Assembly: GCF_007830315.1 (NCBI RefSeq)
Contig: NZ_VLKJ01000013.1
Coordinates: 1 to 64,000 of the forward strand
Length of the DNA: 64,000 nt
Direction: 5' to 3'
Source: Novosphingobium taihuense
GTDB lineage: Bacteria; Pseudomonadota; Alphaproteobacteria; Sphingomonadales; Sphingomonadaceae
Shown here: piece after piece, positions 33,504 through 43,070 of the stretch
How positions within the stretch are numbered: position 1 is the stretch's first letter
Layout of the letters: the number at the start of each line of letters is the position of its first letter
Translations under genes and position numbers: made by a program
The notes under the pieces: model-generated
What the model saw: the letters and a program-made list of their open reading frames with translations, nothing else
What the model was told of the DNA's origin: nothing
The model's database searches: none

Positions 33504-34394
33504 ATGCTTCGCAAGACCTTCGCTTTCGCTGTACTTTCAATGACTTCAAGTGCCGCACTGGCGGCTGACAAGGAACCGCCCGTCACGCTCAACAAGTGCG
33601 AGACGAGCTACGGCACCGTCGCGCTCGTGGATGGCGACACGCAAGGCTGGACCAAGTACGGCCTCTCCTCCCCACGCGAGCTGATCGCCGCGATGGCCCG
33701 CGAATCCGGCTGCTTCGCGCTCCACGATCCCGCCAGCGGCAAGCCCGCCACGTTCCTGATGAACGTCATCGCAGGTGACAAGGAAGAGGTGGACCAAGCC
33801 ATTGAAAAGGCGAAGGGAGTCGCCATGGAGGGCCTCGTCCGCTCGGGGGCGGCCAGCAGCATGTTGCGCGGAATCCCCGGCGGCGGCTCGATGCTCGGGA
33901 TGTTCGGCGGCTTTGGCGGCAAGAAAAAGGTGGTGGCTGCCGGCATCCGCCTGATCAGCCCCGCCAACGGCCAGACCGTTGCCTCGGGCGCGGGAGAGGT
34001 CAAGAAGACCACGATTTCGTTCGGCAACGGCGGCGGCACGATCGGCGCAGTGGCCAGCGGCGCGACCGGTGCGGCCTATGCCGGGAGCAAGGACGGACAG
34101 ATGCTGATCGAGGCATTCGTCAAGGCTTTCAACGGCTTGTCGGCCCAAGGACCGTCGCTGGCTTCGCTGGTCCCGGCGGCAGCCGCCGCTCCTGCACCGG
34201 CCCCGGCTATGTCGGCCGCAACGACGGCAGTCGACACCAAGATGCTCGCCAAGGCCGACCTCAAGTCCGCAACGCTGCGCACCGTGCGCGCCGGAACCGC
34301 TCTCACCCCCACCGGCCAGCGGCAGGGTCTGTTCGTCGAGGTCCAGGACAGCTTCGGCACCAAGGGCTGGGTCTCGGTAGAGGACATGCGCTGA
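33504..34394 (+). CDS. CsgG-like exported protein with C-terminal SH3-like domain
   Basis: A 296-residue protein with a signal peptide (cleavage near AALAAD, residue 21). The first half resembles the CsgG/HfaB family: STELISAMARESGCF-like segment at about 50-65 and the GIRLISPANGQTVASGAGEV region near 145-165. Ala/Pro linker residues 230-250 precede a short SH3-type segment (VRAGTALTPTGQ, FVEVQDSFGTKGWVSVEDM). No lipobox is present, so if CsgG-like it is not anchored by lipid. It may take part in a surface or export complex. The response regulator gene follows after a terminator-like hairpin. Confidence 0.65.
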   Translation: MLRKTFAFAVLSMTSSAALAADKEPPVTLNKCETSYGTVALVDGDTQGWTKYGLSSPRELIAAMARESGCFALHDPASGKPATFLMNVIAGDKEEVDQAIEKAKGVAMEGLVRSGAASSMLRGIPGGGSMLGMFGGFGGKKKVVAAGIRLISPANGQTVASGAGEVKKTTISFGNGGGTIGAVASGATGAAYAGSKDGQMLIEAFVKAFNGLSAQGPSLASLVPAAAAAPAPAPAMSAATTAVDTKMLAKADLKSATLRTVRAGTALTPTGQRQGLFVEVQDSFGTKGWVSVEDMR

Positions 34395-34426
34395 CATACG
34401 CACAAAACGAAGTGTTGCATGGCTAC

Positions 34427-34460
34427 CGTCCGGCGTGAAAAGATCGCGTCGGACGGTTTG
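34427..34460 (+). terminator. Terminator-like hairpin
   Basis: CCGTCCG (34427-34433) pairs with CGGACGG (34451-34457), loop of 17 bases, followed by TTT. It separates the CsgG-like gene from the two-component genes; the long loop makes it weak. Confidence 0.4.
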
Positions 34461-34492
34461 CCCGCAACCGGGGGCAAGCCGAGGGTGCAGAC

Positions 34493-35182
34493 ATGATGGG
34501 CAATCTCAACATCCTCTATGTCGAGGACGATCCGCGCGCCGCGCAGGCGGTGCAGGACCTCGTGCTCGCCGATGGTGACCGGCTGGCCTGGGAGCAGACC
34601 GGAACCGGCGGCTTGCAGCGCGCCGGAGCCGAACAGTTCGACGTGATCATCCTCGACCGCATGCTCCCTGACATCGACGGCCTGACCATCGTTTCGCGCC
34701 TGCGCGCCGCAGGCGTGGGCACGCCGGTGCTGATGCTTTCGGCGCTGGGGCGCAGCGAAAACCGCATTGAGGGGCTGGAAGCAGGCGTCGACGATTACCT
34801 CGCCAAGCCCTATGAACCGCAGGAACTGGTGGCTCGTCTGCGGGCACTGCACCGCCGGGCGGCGGGCGCGGTCCATGGGGCGGTAATCATCTACGGCGCG
34901 TTCGAATGCCACGTGAAAGCCCGCACAGCGTTCCGTTCGGGCAAGCACATCGCGCTCAGCCCCAAGGAATTCGCCCTGTTCCGCTATTTCATGGAGAATG
35001 CGGGCGAGACCGTGACCCGCGAGATGCTGCTGCGCGACGTGTGGAACATGAACTTCGATCCGCAGACCAACGTCGTCGACGTCAATATCGGCCGCCTGCG
35101 CCGCAAGCTTGAGGACGGTTTTGCCGCGCCTGCGCTCGAGACGATCTGGGGCGCGGGATACCGCCTGACGAGAGGCGAATGA
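34493..35182 (+). CDS. OmpR-family response regulator
   Basis: A 229-residue two-domain regulator. The receiver domain shows the acidic pair in YVEDDPR (about residue 10), the phosphorylated Asp in ILDRMLPDIDG (about 54) and the Lys in LAKPYEP (about 103). The winged-helix DNA-binding domain (about 130-229) includes LSPKEFALFRYFM and VVDVNIGRLRRKL. GAGGG precedes the ATG; the ATG at 34496 is an alternative. It overlaps the kinase gene by 4 bases (ATGA), so the pair is co-translated and most likely cognate. Confidence 0.95.
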   Translation: MMGNLNILYVEDDPRAAQAVQDLVLADGDRLAWEQTGTGGLQRAGAEQFDVIILDRMLPDIDGLTIVSRLRAAGVGTPVLMLSALGRSENRIEGLEAGVDDYLAKPYEPQELVARLRALHRRAAGAVHGAVIIYGAFECHVKARTAFRSGKHIALSPKEFALFRYFMENAGETVTREMLLRDVWNMNFDPQTNVVDVNIGRLRRKLEDGFAAPALETIWGAGYRLTRGE

Positions 35183-36525
35183 AGCCTGCGCGCGTCCGTG
35201 CACGGTCGATCTTCGGCCAGCTGACGACGGCCTCGATCCTCATCGCGGTCATCGCGGTGGGCGTGCTGTTTGCGGTTACCACGATCACCGTCCAGCGCCA
35301 GACGCGCAGCTCGCTTTCCGCCACAGTCTCGACCGATCTGGCCGGCCTGATCGATATCTATGCGACCGCAGGCCGCGAGGAACTGCTGCGCCGCGTGGCA
35401 GACCGGCAGGATGTCGTCAGCCTTGAAGGGCGGCGATCGCACTACATGATTGCCGATGGCGCCGGGCGCTTGCTGGCAGGTGACGTGAAGCACTGGCCCG
35501 AACTCAACGCCGCGCGCTCGGAAGAGGGGTTCGTTACGCTCGGCGATGGCACCCAGGTCTATGCGCAAGGAGCCAAGCTTGCCCCGAACCTGCAACTGCT
35601 GGTTGCCCGCGAGTATGACCGCGACAGGTCTGCGCTCGCCGTGCTTTCAGCCGCATTCCTTGCCGTGGGCGCGGCCATCGTCGGTGCGGTGGCCTTCGTT
35701 GCATGGATCACGGCGCGGCATCTTGCGCGGCGGATGGATGCGGTGAATGCGGCGCTCGGCGCGGCGGCGGACGGGCGCGCCGCGAGCTTCCCTGCCCGCC
35801 AGCGCGGCGGCGACGAGATCGACGAAGTGGCAGGCCATGGCGCAAGGCTGCTGGCGCGGCAGGCGCAATTGCTGAAGGCCTACAAGCAGGTGTCCGAACA
35901 CGTCGCGCACGAGGTGCGCACTCCGCTGATGCACCTCGACAACCGGCTCGGCACCGCGATGCAGGCGCGGCCCGAGGGGGCAGGCGGCCCCATTGGCCAG
36001 TCGCGCGAGGATATCCGCACGATCCTCTCGATGCTCGATTCGCTGCTCGACATCGCTTCTGCCGAGAGCCGCCGGGGCGATCTGGCGGGGTTGGCAGAGA
36101 TCGACATGAGCGCCCTCGTCACAAGTCTCGCCGATCTCTACGAAGGAAGTGCGGAAGACGCCGGGCTGACCTTCGAAACGTCGATTGCCAAGAACGTGAC
36201 CATGCTGGGCGAGCGGATGCAGATCACCCGGCTGCTGTCCAACCTGCTCGACAATGCGATCAAGTACGTGCCCGAGGGCGGGCGCGTGCGCCTGATCCTG
36301 CGAGCCGGGCCGCAGGTCACCGTCGAGGACGACGGGCCCGGAATTCTCCGCGACCAGCGCGACCGCATTTTCGAACGGTTCGCGCGCGCAACTGCCCCCG
36401 GCGACCGGCCCGGCCACGGCCTCGGCCTTGCCCTTTCCCGCGCCATTGCCGAACGCCACGGCCTTGTCCTGAGGCTGGGCGATGCCCCGCGCGGCGCACA
36501 ATTCATCCTGGAGCCTGCCCCATGA
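35179..36525 (+). CDS. Sensor histidine kinase
   Basis: A 448-residue membrane kinase. TM1 lies at about residues 17-38 and TM2 at about 154-178, with a periplasmic sensor of about 115 residues between, then a HAMP-like linker. The phosphorylated His is in EHVAHEVRTPLMHL (about 240). The N box is LLDNAIKYVPEGG (about 353), with G boxes DDGPGI and GHGLGLALSRA. It phosphorylates the upstream OmpR-type regulator. The signal is unknown; the periplasmic domain carries no recognisable fold. The following lipoprotein gene overlaps its end. Confidence 0.94.
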   Translation: MKPARVRARSIFGQLTTASILIAVIAVGVLFAVTTITVQRQTRSSLSATVSTDLAGLIDIYATAGREELLRRVADRQDVVSLEGRRSHYMIADGAGRLLAGDVKHWPELNAARSEEGFVTLGDGTQVYAQGAKLAPNLQLLVAREYDRDRSALAVLSAAFLAVGAAIVGAVAFVAWITARHLARRMDAVNAALGAAADGRAASFPARQRGGDEIDEVAGHGARLLARQAQLLKAYKQVSEHVAHEVRTPLMHLDNRLGTAMQARPEGAGGPIGQSREDIRTILSMLDSLLDIASAESRRGDLAGLAEIDMSALVTSLADLYEGSAEDAGLTFETSIAKNVTMLGERMQITRLLSNLLDNAIKYVPEGGRVRLILRAGPQVTVEDDGPGILRDQRDRIFERFARATAPGDRPGHGLGLALSRAIAERHGLVLRLGDAPRGAQFILEPAP

Positions 36526-37109
36526 AAGTCCTTACAGCCCTGAGCCTTGCCTGCGTGCTCGCGCTTGGCGGTTGCGCTGCCGATGGACAACAGGCGGCGC
36601 GCGGAACGCCAGCCCCCTTGCTCCTGACGAGCACCGCCGAACCGGCCGAGGCCGTGGCGGGCCTGCTGGCCGATGCCGATTCTGCACAGGGCGATCCCAA
36701 GCGGCTGGGCATGATCCTCGCCGCGCTCGACGCCTTCGGTGCGCGGCCCATGGCGGGCGAGGCAGACCCGGTTGTCGCATGGCGTAGCAGGGCCGAAATG
36801 CCCAAGGCACCACCCTATCGCGGCCGCGTGCTGGGGCCTGCCTATAAGGCGGGCATGCTCAATCCCGGCGCAACGGTGCGCCTGCCGCAACTGTTCGACG
36901 GCGGCAGATCAGCGCGCGTGGCGGTGGCGACGCCGGGACAGGCGGGACTCGATTTCACCGTACTCGACGGCGAGGCCAAGCCGGTCTGCCCGCCCGCAAA
37001 AGCCCGCACCCGCGAATGCATGTGGACGCCCCTGTTCAGCGGACGCTTCGAGATCGTGCTGACCAACCCCTCGAGCAACGCTGCGGGCTATTACCTCGTC
37101 ATCGACTGA
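36522..37109 (+). CDS. Lipoprotein of unknown function
   Basis: A 195-residue lipoprotein: signal peptide with LGGCA lipobox (Cys at about residue 18). The C-terminal part (about 110-195) ends in a beta-rich segment with FEIVLTNPSSNAAGYYLVID, reminiscent of bacterial pre-peptidase C-terminal domains. It overlaps the histidine kinase stop by 4 bases, so it is part of the same transcript and may feed the sensor. No fixed function is known. Confidence 0.8.
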   Translation: MKVLTALSLACVLALGGCAADGQQAARGTPAPLLLTSTAEPAEAVAGLLADADSAQGDPKRLGMILAALDAFGARPMAGEADPVVAWRSRAEMPKAPPYRGRVLGPAYKAGMLNPGATVRLPQLFDGGRSARVAVATPGQAGLDFTVLDGEAKPVCPPAKARTRECMWTPLFSGRFEIVLTNPSSNAAGYYLVID

Positions 37110-37131
37110 GGTTCGACTGGCGGGGGAAGTG

Positions 37132-37205
37132 TGGAGGCCCGAGCCGGAATCGAACCGGCGTAAACGGATTTGCAATCCGGTGCGTAACCACTCCGCCATC
37201 GGGCC
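37132..37205 (-). tRNA. tRNA-Cys (GCA)
   Basis: A 74-base cloverleaf including an encoded CCA. The acceptor stem pairs GGCCCGA with TCGGGCC, discriminator U, with anticodon loop TTGCAAA giving GCA. The T loop is GGTTCGATTCC. D-arm GCGGAGTGGTTACGC has the short D loop typical of bacterial tRNA-Cys. Confidence 0.97.
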
Positions 37206-37283
37206 TCGATCGCAGGAGCTGCGTGGTTCGGCGCGGTTAGCCGGAACGGGGGCTGGCCGCAAGGGGTTCTTGCGCGCAAGCGA

Positions 37284-38669
37284 TCAAGCCGGGGCGAAGG
37301 TCAGGCGGCGGGCCTTGCTGTCGACCGCGGCAAGGCGCAGATCGACGCGAGATCCGGGGGCGGCGCCGGGAATGCGGGCGCGCGAGACGATGGGCAGGCC
37401 GAGCAGCTGAACGCGCGCCGAATCACCGTCAGCGTCGGTCACGCAGGCCTTGAAGGTCTCGCCCTCGCGGCCGTGGAGCATGACGGTCTCGGCAAGGTCG
37501 ATCACCGCGCGCTCGATCTGGCCAGAGAGGGCTTCGGCCTTGGCCATGACGCCGGGGAGGCGGCGGAAGGCGTCTTCGACTTGTGGATCGACGGGCTGGC
37601 CATTGGCGACGGCCAGCGTCGCGCGGATGACGTAGCGATCGGCGAGGCGACGCAGGGGTGCCGTGGCGTGGGCGTACGTCGCGGCAATCGCCTCGTGCCA
37701 TGGAGTGACGCCCGGGATCCAGGGCGCGTAACCCGCGCCGGTTCCGGCACGGCGGACGGCAAGCATGAAGGCGGCATGGGCGGGGTTGCGCTGGTCGAGC
37801 GTGCGTTCGAGCGCCTTGAGGTCAACGCCTTCGGGCCATGCAAGACCAAGCCCTGCCGCCGTGCTGCGCAGCCGCGCCATGGCTTTGGCGCTCGGCCCCG
37901 CCATGACGCGGAACAAGCCGGTGCCCGCCTGCTGGAGCGCGGCGGCAATGGCAAGGTTGGCCGCAAGCGAGAGCGCAGCGTTGCGCCGTTCCGAGGCGAG
38001 CAGCGGGCGGAATGACAGAGCGTAGCGCCCGTCGCCCAGCGCCTCGACCTCCTGCTCGGGCGGATCGACGCGGGCGGCACCGCGCGCAGCTTCGGCGGCG
38101 TTCACGCGTTCGGCAAAGCGGGCGAAGGCAGGCGGCAGATCGGCGGCGGTGACGCTGTCGTAGGCCAGCTTGGCGCGGCTGCGTATCAGGGCACGGCGGG
38201 CGGCATCAAGCCGGGCTTCGCCATCGGGGCCGAGGCGGACCGTGAAAACGACCGCCGGGCGCGGGCCTTGCGGCAGGAGGCTGGCCGCGCCTTCGGCAAG
38301 CGCGGGTGGATAGAGCCCAGCCTTGCCATCGGGGAGGTAGAGCGTCTCGCCGCGCTTCCAGGCCTCGACATCGAGCGGATCGCCATCGGCCACGAACCAC
38401 GCGACATCGGCAATCGCATAGTGGAGCAGGAGGTCGTTGCCTGCTTCCTCGATATGGAAGGCCTGATCGAGATCTGTGGAACTGGCCGGGTCGAGCGTGA
38501 CGAAAGGCTCGTCGGTGCGGTCTTCGTGTGCCGGTCCCGGCAAATTTCGCGCGGCGAGGTCGGCGGCGGCGAGGACTTCGCGGGGGAAATCCTCGGGCAC
38601 CTGATACTGCTGGCGGATCGCGGCGAGTCCTGATGCGAGAGCACCGTGGGGATCGTGAATGGCCTTCAT
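37284..38669 (-). CDS. RNB-domain exoribonuclease
   Basis: A 461-residue RNase II/R family enzyme that degrades RNA 3' to 5'. The catalytic acidic cluster is VTLDPASSTDLDQAF (about residues 53-67), with DLLLHYAIADVAWFV after it. The nucleotide-binding arginine region is ATAPLRRLADRY near 335-346. The N-terminal cold-shock domains of RNase II/R are missing, as in the short alphaproteobacterial group, and the C-terminal S1-like part is short. It lies downstream of the enoyl-CoA hydratase gene on the same strand. Confidence 0.9.
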   Translation of the reverse strand: MKAIHDPHGALASGLAAIRQQYQVPEDFPREVLAAADLAARNLPGPAHEDRTDEPFVTLDPASSTDLDQAFHIEEAGNDLLLHYAIADVAWFVADGDPLDVEAWKRGETLYLPDGKAGLYPPALAEGAASLLPQGPRPAVVFTVRLGPDGEARLDAARRALIRSRAKLAYDSVTAADLPPAFARFAERVNAAEAARGAARVDPPEQEVEALGDGRYALSFRPLLASERRNAALSLAANLAIAAALQQAGTGLFRVMAGPSAKAMARLRSTAAGLGLAWPEGVDLKALERTLDQRNPAHAAFMLAVRRAGTGAGYAPWIPGVTPWHEAIAATYAHATAPLRRLADRYVIRATLAVANGQPVDPQVEDAFRRLPGVMAKAEALSGQIERAVIDLAETVMLHGREGETFKACVTDADGDSARVQLLGLPIVSRARIPGAAPGSRVDLRLAAVDSKARRLTFAPA

Positions 38670-38690
38670 CTCGGAAAGCCTAGCAGGCCT

Positions 38691-39500
38691 TTACGGATCG
38701 ACAAATTCGCCTGCGCGCTTTTCCATGCCTGCGCGCACCGCTTCGATCTGGTTCTTCGAATACATCAGTTCGTGCTGGGCATGCGATTCGGCCATGAGCA
38801 CTTCGTCGACGGTCATGTCGGGCGTGCGGTTGGAGAGCAGCTTGGCCCCGCGCACGGCGGTGGGGCTTTTCGAGGCGATTTCCTGCGCGAGCTTCATCGC
38901 ATCGGCCAGCGGATCGGGGCTGACGTGGGTGGCAAAGCCGAAGCTGACGGCCTCCTCGCCGCTGAATTCGCGGTGGGTATAGGTCAGTTCACGCAACACA
39001 TCGTCACGCACGTTGCCGCGCCACAGGGCGTAACCCGCCATGTCGGGGACCAAGCCCCACTTCACTTCCATCACCGCGAGACGGGCGTCGGGGGCGATGA
39101 ACCGGATGTCAGCGCCGCTCGCCACCTGCAGCCCGCCACCGAAGCAGACGCCGTGGACCGCTGCCACAACCGGCATCGGCAGTTTGCGCCAGACCATAGC
39201 CGCCTGCTGCGGGCGATTGGCATTGCCGTGGGTGCGGGCAGTCAGGCCATCGCCTTCACCCTCATTGCCCCACCGGGACGTGTTGCCCATGCTGGCAAGG
39301 TCGAGCCCAGCGCAAAACGAGCGCCCTGCGCCGGACAGCACCACGGCGCGCACGCCGCGTTCGCCGTGGAGGTGGTGGCCTGCCGCGATGATCGCTTCGA
39401 ACATCGCATCGTCCAAGGCGTTCATCTTGTCAGCCCGGTCGAGCAGGACGTGGGCGACGTGGTCCTCGATGGTGACGGTGACGCGGTCATGGAAGTTCAT
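38691..39500 (-). CDS. Enoyl-CoA hydratase / crotonase family protein
   Basis: A 269-residue crotonase-fold enzyme. The oxyanion-hole loops are GAGRSFCAGLDLAS (about residues 63-76) and HGVCFGGGLQVASGADIRF (about 125-143). The general catalytic Glu position 2 of crotonase (Glu144 equivalent) lies in the LQVASGADIRF helix region; here it is not obvious, so hydratase activity is not certain and isomerase or hydrolase activity is possible. The ATG at 39500 is chosen over an upstream frame without family match. Confidence 0.88.
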   Translation of the reverse strand: MNFHDRVTVTIEDHVAHVLLDRADKMNALDDAMFEAIIAAGHHLHGERGVRAVVLSGAGRSFCAGLDLASMGNTSRWGNEGEGDGLTARTHGNANRPQQAAMVWRKLPMPVVAAVHGVCFGGGLQVASGADIRFIAPDARLAVMEVKWGLVPDMAGYALWRGNVRDDVLRELTYTHREFSGEEAVSFGFATHVSPDPLADAMKLAQEIASKSPTAVRGAKLLSNRTPDMTVDEVLMAESHAQHELMYSKNQIEAVRAGMEKRAGEFVDP

Positions 39501-39595
39501 TGCGGGGCATCCGTTATCTGGTTCTTCAGGCCGAGGTTGCCCCAGCACCGTCGCCCGGTCCAGTCTCCTCATTTGACGGATGGCCGTGAACGGCA

Positions 39596-39627
39596 ACGGC
39601 CCTCCCCGCGCTGGCGGAAAGGGCCGT
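39596..39627. terminator. Hairpin downstream of the aminotransferase gene
   Basis: ACGGCCCT (39596-39603) pairs with AGGGCCGT (39620-39627). It lies in the gap between the aminotransferase stop (minus strand) and the crotonase start. No T-run, so a weak terminator at most. Confidence 0.35.
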
Positions 39628-39650
39628 CGTATCCTTGCGTCAGTGAGGCC

Positions 39651-40850
<1,200 letters not shown>

Positions 40851-41032
40851 GGTTGAATACTCATCGAAAGGCGCGGCAGGAGCGCCGCAACGCAAGCCCT
40901 TACGCCAATTGCCGGATTGTGGAAACCTTGCTCTCGATGGACGGCGAAGAGCGATCGACGGGGCTAACAAGCTGTCACACGGCGTGTATAGATCGCTTTA
41001 ACAAGGCCATGACGTAACGGCAGGGAACGGTG

Positions 41033-42925
41033 ATGACGGACAAGACGGTGAGTGATTCGCCCATGGGCTCGCCTGCGGATTCAATCGTGTTCGAGGACCT
41101 GTTCCGCCAGCAGGGCGAGGCCATGCGGGCCATGTTCGCGCCCCTGGTGCCAGGCGCGGAAGCGGTCTCGACCGACCCGTCCGACCTGCAGCACTGGGCG
41201 ATGTCGGCGGCCAAGCTGCAGAAGATGTGGCTCGACTTCAGCGCCGAACAGGCAGGCCAGATCGAGCCGATGCTGAATCGGCTGGGCGACATCGGCAAGT
41301 GGACGCAGACGTTCATGGCCATGGCCGGCCAGTTGCCGATCACCCAGGCCGAGACTCAGGCGAAGCTTTGGAACGAGAGCATGGCGCTGTGGGGCTCGGT
41401 CATGGGACAGTTCGTCTCGGCGGGAACCGCCACCGGCGCAACCCCTGCCCTTCCGCGCCAGGATCGCCGCTTCAGGGACAAGCGCTGGCACGAACAGCCC
41501 GCTTTCGCCCTGATCCACCAGACCTATCTGTTCCTCTCGGAAAAGCTGCAGCAGATGGCGAACGACGCGCAGGGGTTGAGCCCCGAGCGCAAGGAGCAGC
41601 TGCGCTTTGCCACCAAGGTGGTGACCGACGCACTTTCCCCCGCAAACTTCCCGCTGACCAACCCGGTGGTGATCGAGCGGACGATGGAGACGCGCGGCGA
41701 GAACCTCGTCAAGGGCGTGGAGCACCTGCTGGACGATTTGCGCAAGGGCCAGCTCACCCACACCGATCCCAACGCGTTCGAGCTTGGCCGCAACATCGCG
41801 GTGACGCCGGGCAAGGTGGTGCACGAAACGCCTCTATACCAGTTGATCCAGTACACGCCGACTACGGACAAGGTATTCGAGACGCCGCTGCTGATCTTCC
41901 CGCCGTGGATCAACCGCTTCTACATTCTCGACCTCAATCCGCAGAAGAGCTTCATCCGCTGGGCCGTAGGCCAGGGTCTGACAGTCTTCGTGGTATCGTG
42001 GAAATCGGCCGATGCCTCGATGGCGGAGATTGTCTGGGACGATTACGTCCGCGCCCAGATCGACGCGATTGACGAGGTGCGCGCGCGGCTGAAGGTACCT
42101 GCCGTGCATACCATCGGCTATTGCGTGGCCGGAACCACGCTTGCGGCAACGCTGGCGGTGCTCGCGCGGCGATGTGACAGCGACAAGGTGGCGAGCGCGA
42201 CGTTCTTCACCGCGCAAGTCGATTTCGACGACGCTGGCGAGCTCAAGAACTTCATCGACGACGGCCAGCTCAAGATGCTGGAGAGCCTTTCGACCGACGG
42301 TTACCTCGACGGGCGCTACATGGCTGCGACGTTCAATGCGCTTCGCGGGACGGACCTGATCTGGAATTACGTGGTCAACAACTACCTGCTGGGCGAGGAC
42401 TATCCGGCCTTCGACCTGCTGCACTGGAACGGCGACACCACCAATCTGCCGAGCAAATGGCACAAGGCCTACCTGTGCGATCTCTATCGCGACAACCGGC
42501 TGGTAATCCCCGATGCGATGGTGGTCGACAACACGCCCGTTGATCTGCGCCGCATTGCAACACCGTGCTACATTCAGGCCGGTCGCGAGGACCATATTGC
42601 GCCGCCGAACAGCGTGTGGAAGTTGACCCGCCACCTCTCCGGCCCGTGGAAATTCCTGCTGGCAGGCTCAGGCCATATTGCTGGCGTGGTCAATCCGCCC
42701 GACTCGGGCAAGTACCAGTATTGGCTCAACCCCGATGATCCTTCGACGCTCGAGGAGTTCGTGGCCGGAGCCCGCGAAACCAAGGGAAGCTGGTGGCCCG
42801 ACTGGATCGAGTGGATCCGCGAGCAGGCTCCGGCGGAGGTTCCAGCCAAGGGCAAGCGCGTGCCTGGTGCCCGCGGCGACAGGGTGATCGAGGACGCTCC
42901 GGGCCGCTACGTCCGCAGCCGCTGA
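41033..42925 (+). CDS. phaC: Class I poly(3-hydroxyalkanoate) synthase
   Basis: A 630-residue polymerase that joins 3-hydroxyacyl-CoA into polyester. The lipase-box Cys is about residue 364 in TIGYCVAGT, replacing Ser of lipases, with the catalytic Asp in AGREDHIAP and the His in GSGHIAGVVNPP. The N-terminal domain (about 1-200) shows the RRFRDKRWHEQPAF block of class I enzymes. AGGGAA precedes the ATG. A phasin gene follows 145 bases later with its own promoter. No phaA or phaB lies in the window; hbd at 13505 may supply precursor. Confidence 0.96.
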   Translation: MTDKTVSDSPMGSPADSIVFEDLFRQQGEAMRAMFAPLVPGAEAVSTDPSDLQHWAMSAAKLQKMWLDFSAEQAGQIEPMLNRLGDIGKWTQTFMAMAGQLPITQAETQAKLWNESMALWGSVMGQFVSAGTATGATPALPRQDRRFRDKRWHEQPAFALIHQTYLFLSEKLQQMANDAQGLSPERKEQLRFATKVVTDALSPANFPLTNPVVIERTMETRGENLVKGVEHLLDDLRKGQLTHTDPNAFELGRNIAVTPGKVVHETPLYQLIQYTPTTDKVFETPLLIFPPWINRFYILDLNPQKSFIRWAVGQGLTVFVVSWKSADASMAEIVWDDYVRAQIDAIDEVRARLKVPAVHTIGYCVAGTTLAATLAVLARRCDSDKVASATFFTAQVDFDDAGELKNFIDDGQLKMLESLSTDGYLDGRYMAATFNALRGTDLIWNYVVNNYLLGEDYPAFDLLHWNGDTTNLPSKWHKAYLCDLYRDNRLVIPDAMVVDNTPVDLRRIATPCYIQAGREDHIAPPNSVWKLTRHLSGPWKFLLAGSGHIAGVVNPPDSGKYQYWLNPDDPSTLEEFVAGARETKGSWWPDWIEWIREQAPAEVPAKGKRVPGARGDRVIEDAPGRYVRSR

Positions 42926-42953
42926 CCTACTGGAGTTGATTGCTCCATTACGG

Positions 42954-43010
42954 ATTTTGTGCACCGCACAAAATTCTTGACATTCGGCGTCGAAAACCTA
43001 TTTTGTGCAC
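42954..43010 (+). promoter_or_regulatory. Phasin promoter with two operator-like repeats
   Basis: A near-consensus sigma-70 promoter: TTGACA (42977-42982), 16-base spacer, TATTTT (42999-43004). Perfect inverted repeat ATTTTGTGC-N3-GCACAAAAT (42954-42974) lies directly upstream of the -35, and a second TTTTGTGC (43001-43008) with imperfect mirror half overlaps the -10. This is a plausible PhaR-type repressor site that releases on polymer, as known for phasin genes; PhaR is not encoded in the window. Confidence 0.75.
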
Positions 43011-43070
43011 TGCAGCAAGAGTGGAGTTGATCCTTGGATCGCTCCGCCCGCGCAAGCAGGAGTCACGAAG

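Noticed and set aside
36909..37262. A minus-strand reading frame with WLRTGLQ-type translation
   Set aside because: The matching part is the translated tRNA-Cys; such frames are a known annotation artefact.
43005..43070. Extension of the phasin upstream of 43071
   Set aside because: The region holds the promoter -10 and operator; no ribosome site supports an earlier start, whereas GGAG precedes 43071.
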